Below are positions 24,516 to 37,526 of a stretch of 64,000 nt of DNA, one piece after another (within the stretch, counting starts at the first letter, position 1; each line of letters begins with the position of its first letter). The DNA is from Acridotheres tristis (lineage: Eukaryota > Chordata > Aves > Passeriformes > Sturnidae). The notes beneath the pieces are model-generated. The model did no database searches, was not told where the DNA came from, and saw only the letters and a list, made by a program, of their open reading frames with translations. The position numbers and the translations under genes are program-made. The stretch is taken from NCBI GenBank assembly GCA_037013685.1, contig CM072894.1:8186841-8250840 (forward strand), given 5' to 3'.

Positions 24516-27500
24516 CCTGTGAGAGAGTGAGTGGCAAGAGTGGAGTGAGGTGGCAAGAGAGACTCCACTACTTGTTTGGCAACAGAAATACCAGAGCTAA
24601 TAACAGTAGTCTCTAATAAATTCCATCTTGAACTTCAGAATATGACCAGCTGTCATCTCCTGTCCCTGCCAGGAGACGGGGACAAGATGAGGAGCCTAAA
24701 CTCCCACTATTAATTATTGGACAAGGAAGTTGCCATGACACAATTGTTTGTCCCCTTATGTCAGTTTTCACCAAGGTTTCCAGAACACCAGGTCTGCTTT
24801 TCCACACAGTGACAAAGGTCCAGACCCTGCAGTAGCCACAACCCTACTGCTGAGCTGCAGGAGACCACACTGGCACCACACACATTCCAGCATGTGTGCA
24901 CGAGAGAGAGACAATGTGCACACAGTTTAATTCCTGCCGCTTGGTTTCCATCCTGAAACGCAAGGAAACGTGTTTGGGATGAATTCCTCTGTCACTTAAT
25001 GGAATGCCAGACCTCATTTCTTCTTTAAACAGCAAAATGAAACAAAGCCCTCCACTTAATATTGGAAAATACAAAAGGTTTAGATTTTAAAGCTGGGTAA
25101 GGCTCCTTTATTTGCAAATTCCACTGGATAATCAAAAATAAAGCTATTCTGAAATATACGGAAAACAAGAGCTTAAGATCTGCTTTATGTCTGCTCTATG
25201 AATGAAGGAAGAAGGCCAGGCACAGATCTGTGATTATCACCAAACCCCTCAGACCCACCCAGAACAGTGGCAGCGACATCCTAAAGACTATTGGGGTGCC
25301 AAAACATGAGTGCTGCAGAAATAGCAGGAATTCATTCTTCAAGCAAGTATTTCAGCTGTGAAACAGTATGCATTTTTTGGAGTGAAAAAGCATTCATTTA
25401 AAGGAAAGATGCAGTTATTTGAGGGTTTGTGATCTGAATATAAACATGGGCAAAAATTAATACAGGGAGACAATGTCTGTGAACTTGTCTGACCTTCTCC
25501 CCTCCAAACAGTACCCTCAGCTCTCACCTGAACCTTGTCTTGAACTGTTACTTGTTCCCAGAATTGAAGGGGCTGTAGCACTTTGCCAAATATTCCCCTT
25601 ATTTTACCAAACTTTACCAAGTGAACCCTAACCCAATGCTAACCTTACACGTCCTTAGCCTGTTTCTCCCTGACATGGGGAAGAGAGCTACCTCTGGCCC
25701 CATGCTAAAAGGATAAAAGGAAGGAGAGCACTGCAGAGCTGTCACCACAGCTCAGTCGAGCTCAGCTAAGCCTAACATGGAGCACAGCCAAAACGGTGTC
25801 TGAGGAGAAAGCTCAGATTAGCACATCCCTAATATTCCTCTTCAATGGAGGTGTCCAGCAGATCCCTCCCCTTGTTCCCACACTTGGATTGCACAGCCTT
25901 AAGGGACACTGTCTGAAGGTGGAAGTGTATATGGGCACACAGGGGCACTGACCAGGGAAAAGCCCTCCCAGAGGAGGCAGCAGCCTCCAGCCACTGTGAT
26001 TTTGGCCAAGCGGCACAAAGAAGTGACAGGAGCACCCACAGGTGTGGGATTTCCTGGCAGCTCCCACCACTGGACAGTACCTGAATTCCCCACCGTAGAA
26101 GACTGGAGCCCCTAAAATGCAAACCCACAGAAAGATGCTCAAGCTGGAGGTAAAATCACAGACTTCCAGAGGCTGCAGGCTGTGTACTCCACATGCAGAG
26201 GGAGGAAGAGAGAAATGCAGTACCAATAATTTTCCTACTGCTTTTTTAGGAGTATCTGCACAAGTGCTAGAAAAACTGACTTCCCCATTCCAGTTAAATA
26301 AGACTAGCATTTTCTTCCAGTAATTCCGAGTAGGGTGCACATTTGGTTTCCTGTAAACTATAAATTCATGAAGACAAGCCCCACAAACCAGCACGAGTAG
26401 GAATCATCCCAAGATTTATGTGTGTATGACGTTAAAAAAAAAAATCCTGCAAATCATTTATACGGCAGGACTGTACATGCTGGCTGTGAGCAAGTAATCA
26501 GGAAACAACATTTCACATCCCTGGGCTGGCACTTGAGGTGGGGCCTGGAATACAGTTGGGTGGAGAAAAGGGAATTTATACATCTTGTAAATGTAGCAGA
26601 GCTCTCCAAGTAAGACTAGACGGCAGAGTTATGGGGGAAACAATCCTTGCCCATGGATTTGTTGGGACGTGAGCAAGAGCTGCTGCATCTGCTGAGGTTT
26701 CTCTGCAGGAAGCTGCCTGGGTCTGTTCAATTATGAGCTGTGCCAGCGAGGAAGGAGCCTGCTGAACCTACTGCATATCCTCACTGTCTCCTGCTGACTT
26801 TTCTGGGCTCTATTTCTGAATCCCCTTACTCACAGATTCTCCAGTTAATCCTCATTGCTCCCTCACAGTAACTTGTTACACACCCCTTGCGGTGTGTAAG
26901 AAAAGAGCTGGAAGTCACAAATAGCTAAATGCTTCAGGATGCTCAAGTACCACCAGGAGAAGTGAGATTTGGAGGGAATCCTCGTAGTGCTGTCACCTAT
27001 GCTTCACGAGAGCAAGCACAGCTCGTGGCTGCTCCTCTGAATAGCAATTTGATTGTGAATTCATGATCCTTGTCGTTTCAGGAAATTGTCATCACCTACT
27101 CAAAATCTGCAAAACTTCCAATGCATTTTTAGTGGGCTTGGAGAGAATTAAACATAATTTTGTGTCAAGAGTAACTAAAAGCTCACTATGAACCCTGTTT
27201 TAGTGTTTTAGTGGAAGGAGTCAGAAGCATAAAACCAACCATCAGCCTGCAGTGAGTCCGCTGAGAAAGGAGGAGAAAATATCTCTCCTTCTGCCAGAGT
27301 AAACCAGATTTCAAAATCAACTTGAGTAAAGAAAATCTCCAGCCACTGTGGAAAAACATAACTGAAAGCAAACAATTAGCCCAGAGTGCAAAGGCTGCTC
27401 GTGTTTTCTTTACCTAGGGTTGCAAATTCACATTTTTAAACTCAAGGGGCTCACCTCACAACAGCCTAACCAGTGGTGTCAAAATGGCCACAGTGGCCAT

Positions 27501-30500
27501 GACTTAAACAGGATTTAAAAAAACAACAATCATCTTCTCCAAGCACAGGGACTGCCTGATCTCTTTCAAGCTAGGATGAATAATATAGATATGTTTAAAT
27601 TTGAAATACTCTTCTTGTGAGCTTTATCTTCCAGCAGCAAATTCCTATCCTCTTTCCCCAGCTGAGCCAAGATATTCCTGAATATTTTATAACTAAAAAT
27701 CTTTTTCTCTTTGCCCTCCTATGTAGATTCTCACACCCTGCAGCCCAGCATGACAAGCTCTTCTCTTTGAAATATTGAGCCACTTTCAGTGGGTCTTGTC
27801 AATCCTTTACACCTATTTTAATTGAATATTTCAAAGTGGAGAGAGATCAGAGCACTCTGCCTGGGTGGGCACTGGCTGATGGTGTCAGGCTCTCTCTGCT
27901 CACCTCCAGCTGAAGTGATCAGATCCCTCACCTCTTTGGGCTGAGGGGATGATGGATGTCACAGCCTAATGGGTGAAAAGTGGCAATGAGGGAGCTTGGA
28001 AAAGAGTAGATGAGGCATGCTAAATTTAGAAGCTGTTTGTTTTCAAGGATGGGTTTGAACTTTAACTCACACAAAAATTATGCCTCACAATTCCACTCTT
28101 CCGTGACATCTTTGTTCCTCAGCTGGGGCCACGAAATACAATATCACTGTATTATTAATAGCAAGGCTCATTGTTTCATTTCTTCCACGTTTCCAAGTGT
28201 GGATGCCTGGATCATATAGGCAGACGTAGCACCCAGGTCTGCTCTGGATGCAGTGTAGTAGCTGCATCTAGTCCAAGTCCTTTCCAAAGAAAATTAGTGG
28301 GAAACACTGCAGGCTTGGTGTTGTTCAAATCAGAGCCAAACCAAAGGACATGTAAGCTTCCATTCTGGTATAATACTTAAATCTTAAATAGAATCTGAAC
28401 AACTACTAAATTACTATTAAATTTCTCATGCAGCTTATTCTTCTGGATAAATTAGAAGGCAGCATAAAATGGGATCTCCTGTACTTCAATTACATTTCTT
28501 TGCTTACATGAAAAGCAGCCTTTTCAGAGGGAAGGACTGCAGAAGAAATGGCTGCCTGTACTCAAAAACTTTTGCCAGGACATTCTGAATATTGGAGACC
28601 ATCAGCTCCATCAGCATCAGGACACAGGTAGAGAATGAAGAGAGGCTGCCATGAGAAAAAGTCCTGAAACTGAGTACAAGCCAAAGGGGGAAAGGAGGAC
28701 AGTATTTTCTTGAAAGCAAGACAGTTAAGGAAATACTGGTAAGACATTTTGATGTGAGAATTATTTTGGCTTACTTTTTTTTTCTCCTTTAAACCATCAG
28801 TTTGTTTTAGCTGGCAATGATACTGCTAAATTAATTATTGTTCTTTGTAGTCCCAGGCAGAATCCCCTGCAATTCCTTGATAAACTCCTATCTCATGCTC
28901 ATGTCTTCATCAATTTAGAGTCTTTACTTCCCATTAGAATTAGTTGTTTATGGTTGACAAATATTATCTGTATTTTCCTTGCTAAAATGATCATGGGGAT
29001 AAAACTTCCATTTTTATACTCATAAATAGAGCTGAACAATTATATGGCTTTTGGCATAAACAGGAACATAACGAGATTTCTTTTCAAATATTTTTCCTCC
29101 CTTAAATTCTCTATTGTGGTATTTTGGATCCAATGGCCGAACATTCAAGCATAATTAATTAAGCTTTTTATTCTCAAGAGTATTTTAGTGGGATTTGCCA
29201 GAAAATGTTTGGAAAATGGCTATGCACTTAATAATACATGCATTGACTACTGTTCCAGTGCTTTGTAGGAGTGGATAGCCACAATGAGCATAAAAACTTA
29301 GTTAAGACTGGGAACCGTGTCCCTGTTATGTAAATACAGCTTAATCCAAGAGAGGAATTTTGAATTATTCCAAATGATTAATATCATATCAGAATGAGAA
29401 CCCAGTTGCAGGTGAAATTTACCTAGATAGTGAAGGGTAGAGTGAGCCATTTTGGTCATCAAAAGGCTGTGGCAAGGGATGGAAAAGCAAAGAGTAAATG
29501 CATGGTGGAGCCAATTGAGGAAGCCAGAGCACTGAAAGAACAGGCTACCGAGACCAGAAGTGCACTCCAGAAAATGTCCTGTGCTGAAATAGCCTCCAGC
29601 AGGTCCCCACTGTCCACAATTATCTGGGTGCAACCTCTGTCTTGTAAACTCTTGCATTCACTTTTACATTTGCTTTCTTCCTTACGTGTTGGTTCCACTA
29701 CCAGAGTCACTGGAAATTAGGCTCCAAACCCAGAGAAAATGTGAGGTGGCTTCACACTGTGGCCACTAAGTCATTTCTTTTGGTACTCAGGGTACCTAGG
29801 TTAGAGCTTACTCAGGAGTCTGAGTCCTACACTGTGCCCTGCAACTCAAAAAGGTTTTACTCATTGTCACTATGAGCTGGGTCTGCATCCAAAAATCTGT
29901 TTGCATCGGATCTGTTGTGTTGTAGCCTTACTACATTACTGCCGTGTCAATAGCAATGGAAAAATAATAAATCTGGTCATTCTGCTTACAGAGGTTTCCA
30001 ATCAATGAAGACATTTAGGTTACTGGTTTAGCAGCCCTTGAGCCCATTTAGGGTTTCATTTCCTGGGCCCCAGCAGAGAAGAAATCAGCATTGCTAATGC
30101 AGTACAAGAGCATTGTCTGAAGTTGCTTTGAAAGGAAAGCCAAGAGGCACACAGCCCTGACCACAACTTTGCCCTCTGTTACTTCTAAGGCATGACAAAC
30201 TAATAAAGAAAAATCTGAAATCCTTCAAGTGCCATATGTGCATTTTCAAACAGCTTCACTTGATATAATTCTTTGATCAAATGTGCAGGAAAGCAGGACA
30301 ATGAAGGCAGACATGTATTTCAGCAGTAGTAAAGGGGGGATCATGTGGAGTTTTGATGCAAGCATTCTGCAGCCCTTGTAGACTGCAGCCTGACACTGAT
30401 AATTGTTTTGCCCCTTGAGTTTGGAACTGTTGGGATGGACTCTACTAGCAAGATACCCTACAAAATATGGGCCTGACCCAGTGCTTGCTGGAGTTAATTG

Positions 30501-30690
30501 GATTTTTTTTTCTATGACACTGGCAGAGATGATTTTAAGCCCCTAGAGCAGAAATTGGCTCACAATTGTCCATTTTCTCTCGTTATTCACAGAGAAGAAA
30601 TTCTACTGTGCCTTTTCAAAGATGATAGCTGAGTGTTAAATTCATGCTTTTATTTTGCTTACGGAGAATGAATTTCTTTCAAATAAAATG

Positions 30691-30693
<3 letters not shown>
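24516..30693. other. No gene seen; one weak TATA-like start region and one long open frame
   Basis: A TATA-like ATAAAAGG lies at 25713-25720. About 57 bases later an ATG at 25777 encodes only eight codons. A 193-codon minus-strand frame at 25813-26394 is the longest outside GC-rich or simple DNA, but it is unrecognised and within chance expectation for this size. No mobile element is identifiable. Confidence 0.4.

Positions 30694-30720
<27 letters not shown>
30694..30720. repeat. T27 homopolymer
   Basis: Twenty-seven consecutive T follow TCC. This could be the poly(A) tail of a minus-strand retroposed sequence extending right from 30721, or a simple expansion. No clear target duplication was found. 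Confidence 0.9.
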
Positions 30721-30721
<1 letters not shown>

Positions 30722-33700
30722 GCAGAGTTCTGGCACATGTTTTCAGGGTCAAGATCTAATAATAGCCCTTACAAAACCCCCACAGTTGTGACATTCATTC
30801 TTTGGTGCAGCAAACAATGAGACCGTAATGATGATGATAATTGTGCTTATTTTTGATTCTGGACAAATGTCATCCATTCTCCATCCAGTCCCATTGTGTA
30901 AAGGCCTGAGCCACGACCTCCAGCAGGATCAGCTGACACAGTTCCACTCAGCTCCAATTTGTGACAATCTGCTAAAAATGGCAATCTTAATTTTTTTTTC
31001 TATGCTTTTCTCACTGCTGAAGAACTCTCCAGTAAGAAACATTACCTTTAATCTATGTTAAAATATTTCCACTAAATTTAAGCCAAAATAGTGGGTGCTA
31101 ATGATGTACTTATGATCCTCTCACTGCAGAAGATTTCCTGGTGTCTCTTACAGAGGTCCTTCACCTACTCAATGGAGATTTGCCTTCAAAAAATAAACAC
31201 ACCTGTTTGCCAGCACCCTCCCCATCTCTAGCTGCACTACTGCCCTATTTTAAAGGAGATCATCTAGGGTCTAAAAAGGTGATTGCAGCTTCTTCTTCTT
31301 TCCCTGTTGCCACTAAGCTGATGACATACTGGGGATGAAAGCAGAAGGAAGGATGAGAGCAAGAGAGAGGAAGGAGAGACTTACAGAGATCTTAGGCATG
31401 TGACAGATTTCTTCCAAGTAATTCTGAATTTGTAAAAAGGCCAAACTATTTGAATTTCTTTTGATTGATAGTTCAATATATTGATAGTTCAATATATTTT
31501 GAGTTGATAGCTGCACATATTTTTTAATGCTGAGGTAATTAGAAAAATAAAAGATTAGCAACTGCCTTGGAAGTATATTATTAGAAGTTGATATTTGAAT
31601 AGTTGTATTGTTTTGTAGCTCAGCAGTCCAGCAGAGCCCTTCTTTATAGCAGTCCTATTCTATGTACGTTTACTTAAGAGAAAGTAATTATCTTCCTTGC
31701 CTAATTTCTTGTTTTCCCCTCCTTCTTTCATTAGCAGACTTTGATTTAATAGTTTTTGCTGGAGACATAGTTCATCATCGTACCAAAGATGGTAGCATCC
31801 AGCAATTTATCTGTCAACCTCTTCTCAATACACCAGCAATTTTTCATAGAAGAGAGGAACTTACTGGAGCAGTGGTCTATTCTTATGGCATATGGACCTA
31901 TTAGCGTAGTAAATTTATCATTATACATGACATAAAAGATGCATTACCATCCATTAAGTTCAGGTAGAAGCAAACCATTGGATGCCTACCACTGGATCTC
32001 TCCCACACCACAATATCCTTTCCAGTAATGCCTGTGTGGTCTTTGAGGAGAGTTTCCCTTTTAAATGGCAGCCTACAATTAAACGTGCAGGGCTTTCAAA
32101 CCCGAGCCAGCTGTAAGATATTGGCATCAACATTTACTGCTGTGTAATGAGGTGCACCCAGTTAAAAGTGCATAAATTATTACTTGTTTTATATGGACAG
32201 GAAGCCTGATTTTGCATTTATCTTCTGCTACACCTTCCATACACCTCAGATATATATTGAATAAAGGCTCATTATTTTCTTTTTCCTTTTGTGTTTTAAT
32301 ACAGCAGTCCCAGGCAGGGAGGGGAAATCTGTGCAGTCCTGTGCTTCTGCAGCAGAGGAACAGGACCCCCAGGCAAAAAGCCCCTATGCCCCAGAAGAAC
32401 AAGGGGAGCCCCCAGAGCTCTGCTTATAGTCTCAACCCACCTCTATTTTCAGTTAAATTATCTAAATAGCAAAATTACTTTGTGCTGTCACAAACTATGT
32501 AGCTGCCCTAAGAGAAGTATGATTTAATGTAAGTTTATACCTGTTGCTGACTAGTTACAGGAAGATAATTTGTCTATTGAGTTTTGCCTGTTCCACTCTA
32601 ATAATGCTCTGTGGCAAACCTAGATGTCTTTTTCTCTTTTTTTCATTCTGTCTCCAAGAAGTAAAGCCCAAGACAGGATTAGAAAGGTCATTCTCCCTTT
32701 TCCCTTCTCATCTCCTCCACAGTGAGAAATGTTCCAAGATAAACACACCCCTCTACCCATTGTACTCGGCCTGAATTCACCCATTGAGGTCTGTTGGGGT
32801 TTCACACTAAAACTTCAACAAGAACAGGAAACACAGAAGGCAAGAAAGTTTTCATTTAAAGGGTGAAAAAATTCATCACAAATTTTCAAGACTGATCTAT
32901 AAAGATTGAGAGCTTTCTTCCAGCAGTTTGTATTGCTGGGTCATTTTACAGATATTGACACTACCATAAAAAGGAAAAACAAAAAACCAAAACAAAACCA
33001 AAAACAGCAAGGCAGGGGAAAAAAACAAAGAAGGAGTAGAGGAGGATTAATTTTACAGGGTGATGGAATTGAGGACACCAAGAACAAGCATCGAAATCTT
33101 ACAGTATTTGATCAAACTTCTGCATGCCTCCTTCCCTCCTCAGGAAAAAAAAAGGCAATCTTACTCCACACTGATAATGATGGTAAAGTACCAGGAAGTA
33201 GCACATTCACAGTGGGTAGTTTTCTTTAATTATTTGTTGCATTCAAAGGCAAAAATTATACTTAGGTAAATTGCTTCAGTGTTGACTACTGGAGAAAAGG
33301 CTTTTACTGAGCAAGGTAAGAAAGCAAGGAGGGAGAAAGTAACTGATATTATTCAAAGCATTGAGAAAACATGGTCTTTGGTGGACTTGTACACTTGAAC
33401 AATCACTGAAAAGAAAACAGCCTTGCAGCAATATTAACAATTAAGAATCAATTGTCAATCCCTCAGTCAGTGCAGAAGAGATGCACACATCAGATATGCC
33501 AATTGTGGACCCACATCACACACCTGCAGTGCTGCAGCCAAAGCTTTTTTAGCAGTGATATTGTCTCTTTTAGCTTGAGCAGAGCACACACAGAGAGGTG
33601 CCTTGGAGGAGTACTGGAAGCTGCCCTGGGTGTGTTCAGAATCGGTAAAGGAGGTCCCATGGAGTGATCACTTAGCAGAGAAACACATAACAGCCCTCTC

Positions 33701-36700
33701 ACCGTGTTTGCGCTGCTGGCAACCATTACAAACCAATTATTTCCTTTGGTCTCTTAAAAGGGATGGGAATATAGGCTTCCTAAGGACTGCCATCACCTCA
33801 GAATGACATCACATCATTGCTTCAAAGGGAGCTGTGCTGAACAGGAGGAGACACTGTCTGACCTACCCTCCTACCACTGAGCAAGCCCACGAGCTATGGC
33901 TACAGGAATGAAAAGTGCTCCCCAGGTGCCTTGTCTTATAAACTGGTAAAGGCAGCAGAAAATTCTGTGAAATCTCAAAGACCTCGATTCAAATGTGCTT
34001 GCAAAAGCATCTTTTTATCTATCCAATGCTTTTGGACTCCAATTAAGCAAAGTACAGAAAGGGCTGGAATGGCCCTGAGTAACCTTTGCACAAGATGATG
34101 CTTGTACGCCAAGTGCACAAAAAGCCATACAAGTTATTTAAACCTATATTTTTTTGTCCATTTGCAGTAACAGCTACCACTGCATGCTGTGTATCAGTGG
34201 GCTGACTTGTCAGTGGCTGAAGCCTGCTATTAGCCAACGAGTAAACACGGCTTCTCGCCCTCAGACCTTGGGAAGGATTAGCTTTTGCTGTGAAATACAA
34301 ACGTATCGGCAGCATTTTGGATGCATTTTGAAACATTACTGGAACATTTCAAAAGTATAGATTCTTTAGATTTTCCCACAGTGGCAGATCCAGCAGGGAA
34401 TATTTAGCATTAAGTGTAATTATTTTGTTTTACGGAGTGTGTCTCAGGCTCTAGATGTCTGTACATGGCTTTCTGTTTGAAGGGAAATACATACAGATTC
34501 CAATAGGTATTGATGTACACTCAAGTTCCAAAGTACTGTCACTCCAGACAACATTTCCAAACCATTCTTCTCCTGAACAGCATCTCTGCTGGGGAGGACC
34601 AAGTTTTAAGCCTGCTGTACCCAACGTCACCTGACTAACAGAGGGAATAACTAGAGAGCATTTCAGAATAAGGAAAATCGAACTCTAGGATGCCAGTTTG
34701 CATTTCTTGTCCATCTCACTGCTGTGGGATCAGTTTATTGGGCTAATGTGGCAAGCCACTTCAGTACAGGTCCTACCATCCTTCTCCCTAGCTTAGTATA
34801 TTCAGAGACACTTGGATTTTCAGCCCCACACCTTTGACTAAACTCGACAACCTGTGAATTATCTACCTGTAATTTCTAGCATAGGCTGCCCTAAATATGT
34901 GAAAACACATCTGAGTAAAAATACTCTTCCTTCCCATTCTCCATTTCATTTTTCAACTGTGTGTTGGGAAAGGTGTTGTCCTTCAGCAGGGCACATGACA
35001 GGCATTTGGGTACAGCAGCAGGACCAGGAATCCTTGCAGAGGACACAATGCAACGATCTCTTAAGGCAGAGAGCTGTGCACATTTTTGTAATTACTGTGT
35101 TTTACCTCCACTCCTGTGAAGTGTCTTAGATGGCAAGCCCTGGTACTTGTTACCAGACAGTGTGTAACCTAAAGCACTCTGGATTGAAACCTTATTTAAA
35201 AAAAACAAACAAAATTCTTAGAATTCAACATCATGTTTACTCCAAATAAGAAACCAACACGAGTGCTCTGAACCTTGAAGGAAAGGAGAGCCAGAGGGAC
35301 ACTCATCCATTTGTTTAGAGCACTAAATATGAGTCAGAGTTAAGGATTTATGATTGGGTCCATCACAGTCAGTTTCTGCAGCTGGTTTTTTAATTTGTTT
35401 GACCAAGAAGAACCAGCTATTGTAACAAGGATTGCTCCTGTCAGCACTGCTCAAGGCAGTTAAACATAAGATGCTATCACTGGGGAAGAAAAGATGGCCC
35501 TTTATTTTTACGGATGGGAGAATCAGCTTGTTACCATAGCAATGTTGCATTTTCACATGTGGAGGCTGAAGTTGAAAGGGGCAAGCAACCTCTAAACTTT
35601 AGCAGTGATGACTGTGGGACAAAATAGAAGGCAAAATATTTGCTTTTCTGTTGAAACAACGTTTGCAATTTGGGAGAAAAGATGCTAAAGGTATCTTGTG
35701 TGTAGTTATACCACTGGTTTGCCTCACTCTTGCCAGCACACACCTCATCTTGATGTTGATTAGATGGAAATGTTAGTGCTGCTCTCATCACCTGTCTTCA
35801 TTATCCACAATGTTAAGTGGACATGGGTGAGGAGACGAACATGAAAAACTTATTACTGCGAACTAATTAGCAGAGGTTTTTACGTTTATTTAAATATAGA
35901 TATTTAAAAGCTTCCCTCTGGGAGAAAGGAAAACGTTCCCCAGAGTGGGCTTGCATTTTAAGATCTAAAAAGCAGTATGCAGTCGTGCATGCACGCAGAT
36001 TTTGAACATGCACATGAAAAGCCCTCATCAGCTTCACGGGCACTTAAGCACCAGGCAAGACATCGTCCTTTAGGAAGGCTCATTTGCCCAATTACAAGAG
36101 GGAATTTTGCCCAATAAAATGAAGGGGGCATCAGCAAGCATGCTAAGGTAGAATCCTTCTAGCAAGGATTCTAGAGAGTTACTGTAACTCAGTACAATGA
36201 ATTGTACCAAAATCATCATCACCAGCACTCCACTTTCACTGTCTGCTGAACACAAACAGAAGTCAGACAAAAATAGGAGGGTGGGCACCCAGGAGCATTA
36301 ACTCACAGCTTGTTGCTTGGCAAACAGCAAATGGTACTTAACACTGTCTCCTGGAACAATGCATTTGAGACTGCTGTTCATAATGAGCAGGCTCAGTTTG
36401 TCCAAAGTGGGAAAATCCAGAGTATTTTGGTCTGGACTTTGGTGATTCAGGATGCAAGCTGGACAACAGCCACTGATAGAAGCAATAGAGGAAGGGAACA
36501 GAGAAGTAAGGATGATAGGAGAAGTTCTTTCACTGGGGTCTAAGAAAGAGCTTACACCACAAAGACTCAGATGTCTTTTAAAGCTTTCCTTTCTGAAAAA
36601 GTATTTAAAATATTATTAATGCTTCAGCCACTTTTATGGTTTTTATTAAATTTCTAGTTAGAATGAAATCTTGTGGCACTGACTTTCATAGCATAGCACA

Positions 36701-37361
36701 CATCTTATGAAAGACTCATTGCCATCCAACCTTCAGTTGCCACTTTCCAGTTTAACTGGATTTAACAAAGACTCCTGTGTTCTCAGTCACTTAAGGAGTG
36801 GGGGGAAAATTCCCCAGGCAGCTTTTTTCTCTGCTTCCTCTCTTTACACTCTATCCAAAAGAAATCAAAACTTCCAGATATAAAAAGTTAAGATTTTTTT
36901 TCTCTTTTTAAAGAAAGCTGGTCCAAGGCAAACAGGATTGCTTGAAATGTTGGTCATGAAAATCTCTTGCATAGTGAATTATCCATCTGCGCTCTTGGAA
37001 CAGAAACAATGCAGGCTTCATACTTGGACTCCTGTTGGTATTTAATGCTCTTTCCAATATACCATTCATAAAACCCATGGATATAGACGATTCCAGTTAT
37101 TCTGTTTCTTTTAGCACATGTGTCTTGGAAAGTGTGTTCCACATATTTACCAAGAGGTGTGCAGAAGGGCAGGGATGACCTGCAGTGAGCTGAGGCCCCC
37201 TGCCCTTATCTGCAGTTCTCACACAGCCGTGGACAAGCAGTCAATTATGCAATTGCTGACAGAGCGTTTCATGATTTTCCATTTCTCTTCATCTCCAAAA
37301 CATGTATTCTAAGAAAACAGACAGCACTGTGGGTTCAGCATTCCTTCTCGTGCCTTTGCAG
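30721..37361. other. No gene seen; A-rich tract and small tandem repeats
   Basis: A 16-bp unit TTGATAGTTCAATATA is repeated perfectly twice at 31465-31496. An A-rich tract (AAAAC/AAAACC words) lies at 32967-33008. A 12-bp palindrome CGTGCATGCACG lies at 35984-35995. A splice-acceptor-like site at about 31738 precedes a 55-codon open stretch (see findings). Confidence 0.45.
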
Positions 37362-37526
37362 GAAGTGGGAGCCATGCCAGTGATTTCAGAGAGAGCAGAG
37401 ATGGATCTAAAGGCAGACCTAGATGAGACTAATCTCCTACATTTCCATGGGCCCCAATTTCTAGCTGTTCTCTCATCATTAGTTTCCCCCTTCTCCACCC
37501 TCACTTGCCCTCATTGTTCCTCCTAG
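37362..37526 (+). other. Terminal-exon-like open segment after a strong splice acceptor; unproven
   Basis: A pyrimidine tract ending in CTTTGCAG (AG at 37360-37361) is a textbook vertebrate acceptor. The following sequence stays open for 54 codons in one phase (beginning EVGAMPVISERAEMDLK) and stops with TAG at 37524-37526. The translation is acidic at first and then hydrophobic. I do not recognise it. No AATAAA follows closely. Strong acceptors occur by chance every few kilobases, so this is only a candidate. Confidence 0.12.

Noticed and set aside
25813..26394. 193-codon cysteine-containing minus-strand frame
   Set aside because: No recognisable domain. A frame of this length is plausible by chance in locally GC-richer DNA of a 64-kb window, and there is no promoter or splice support.
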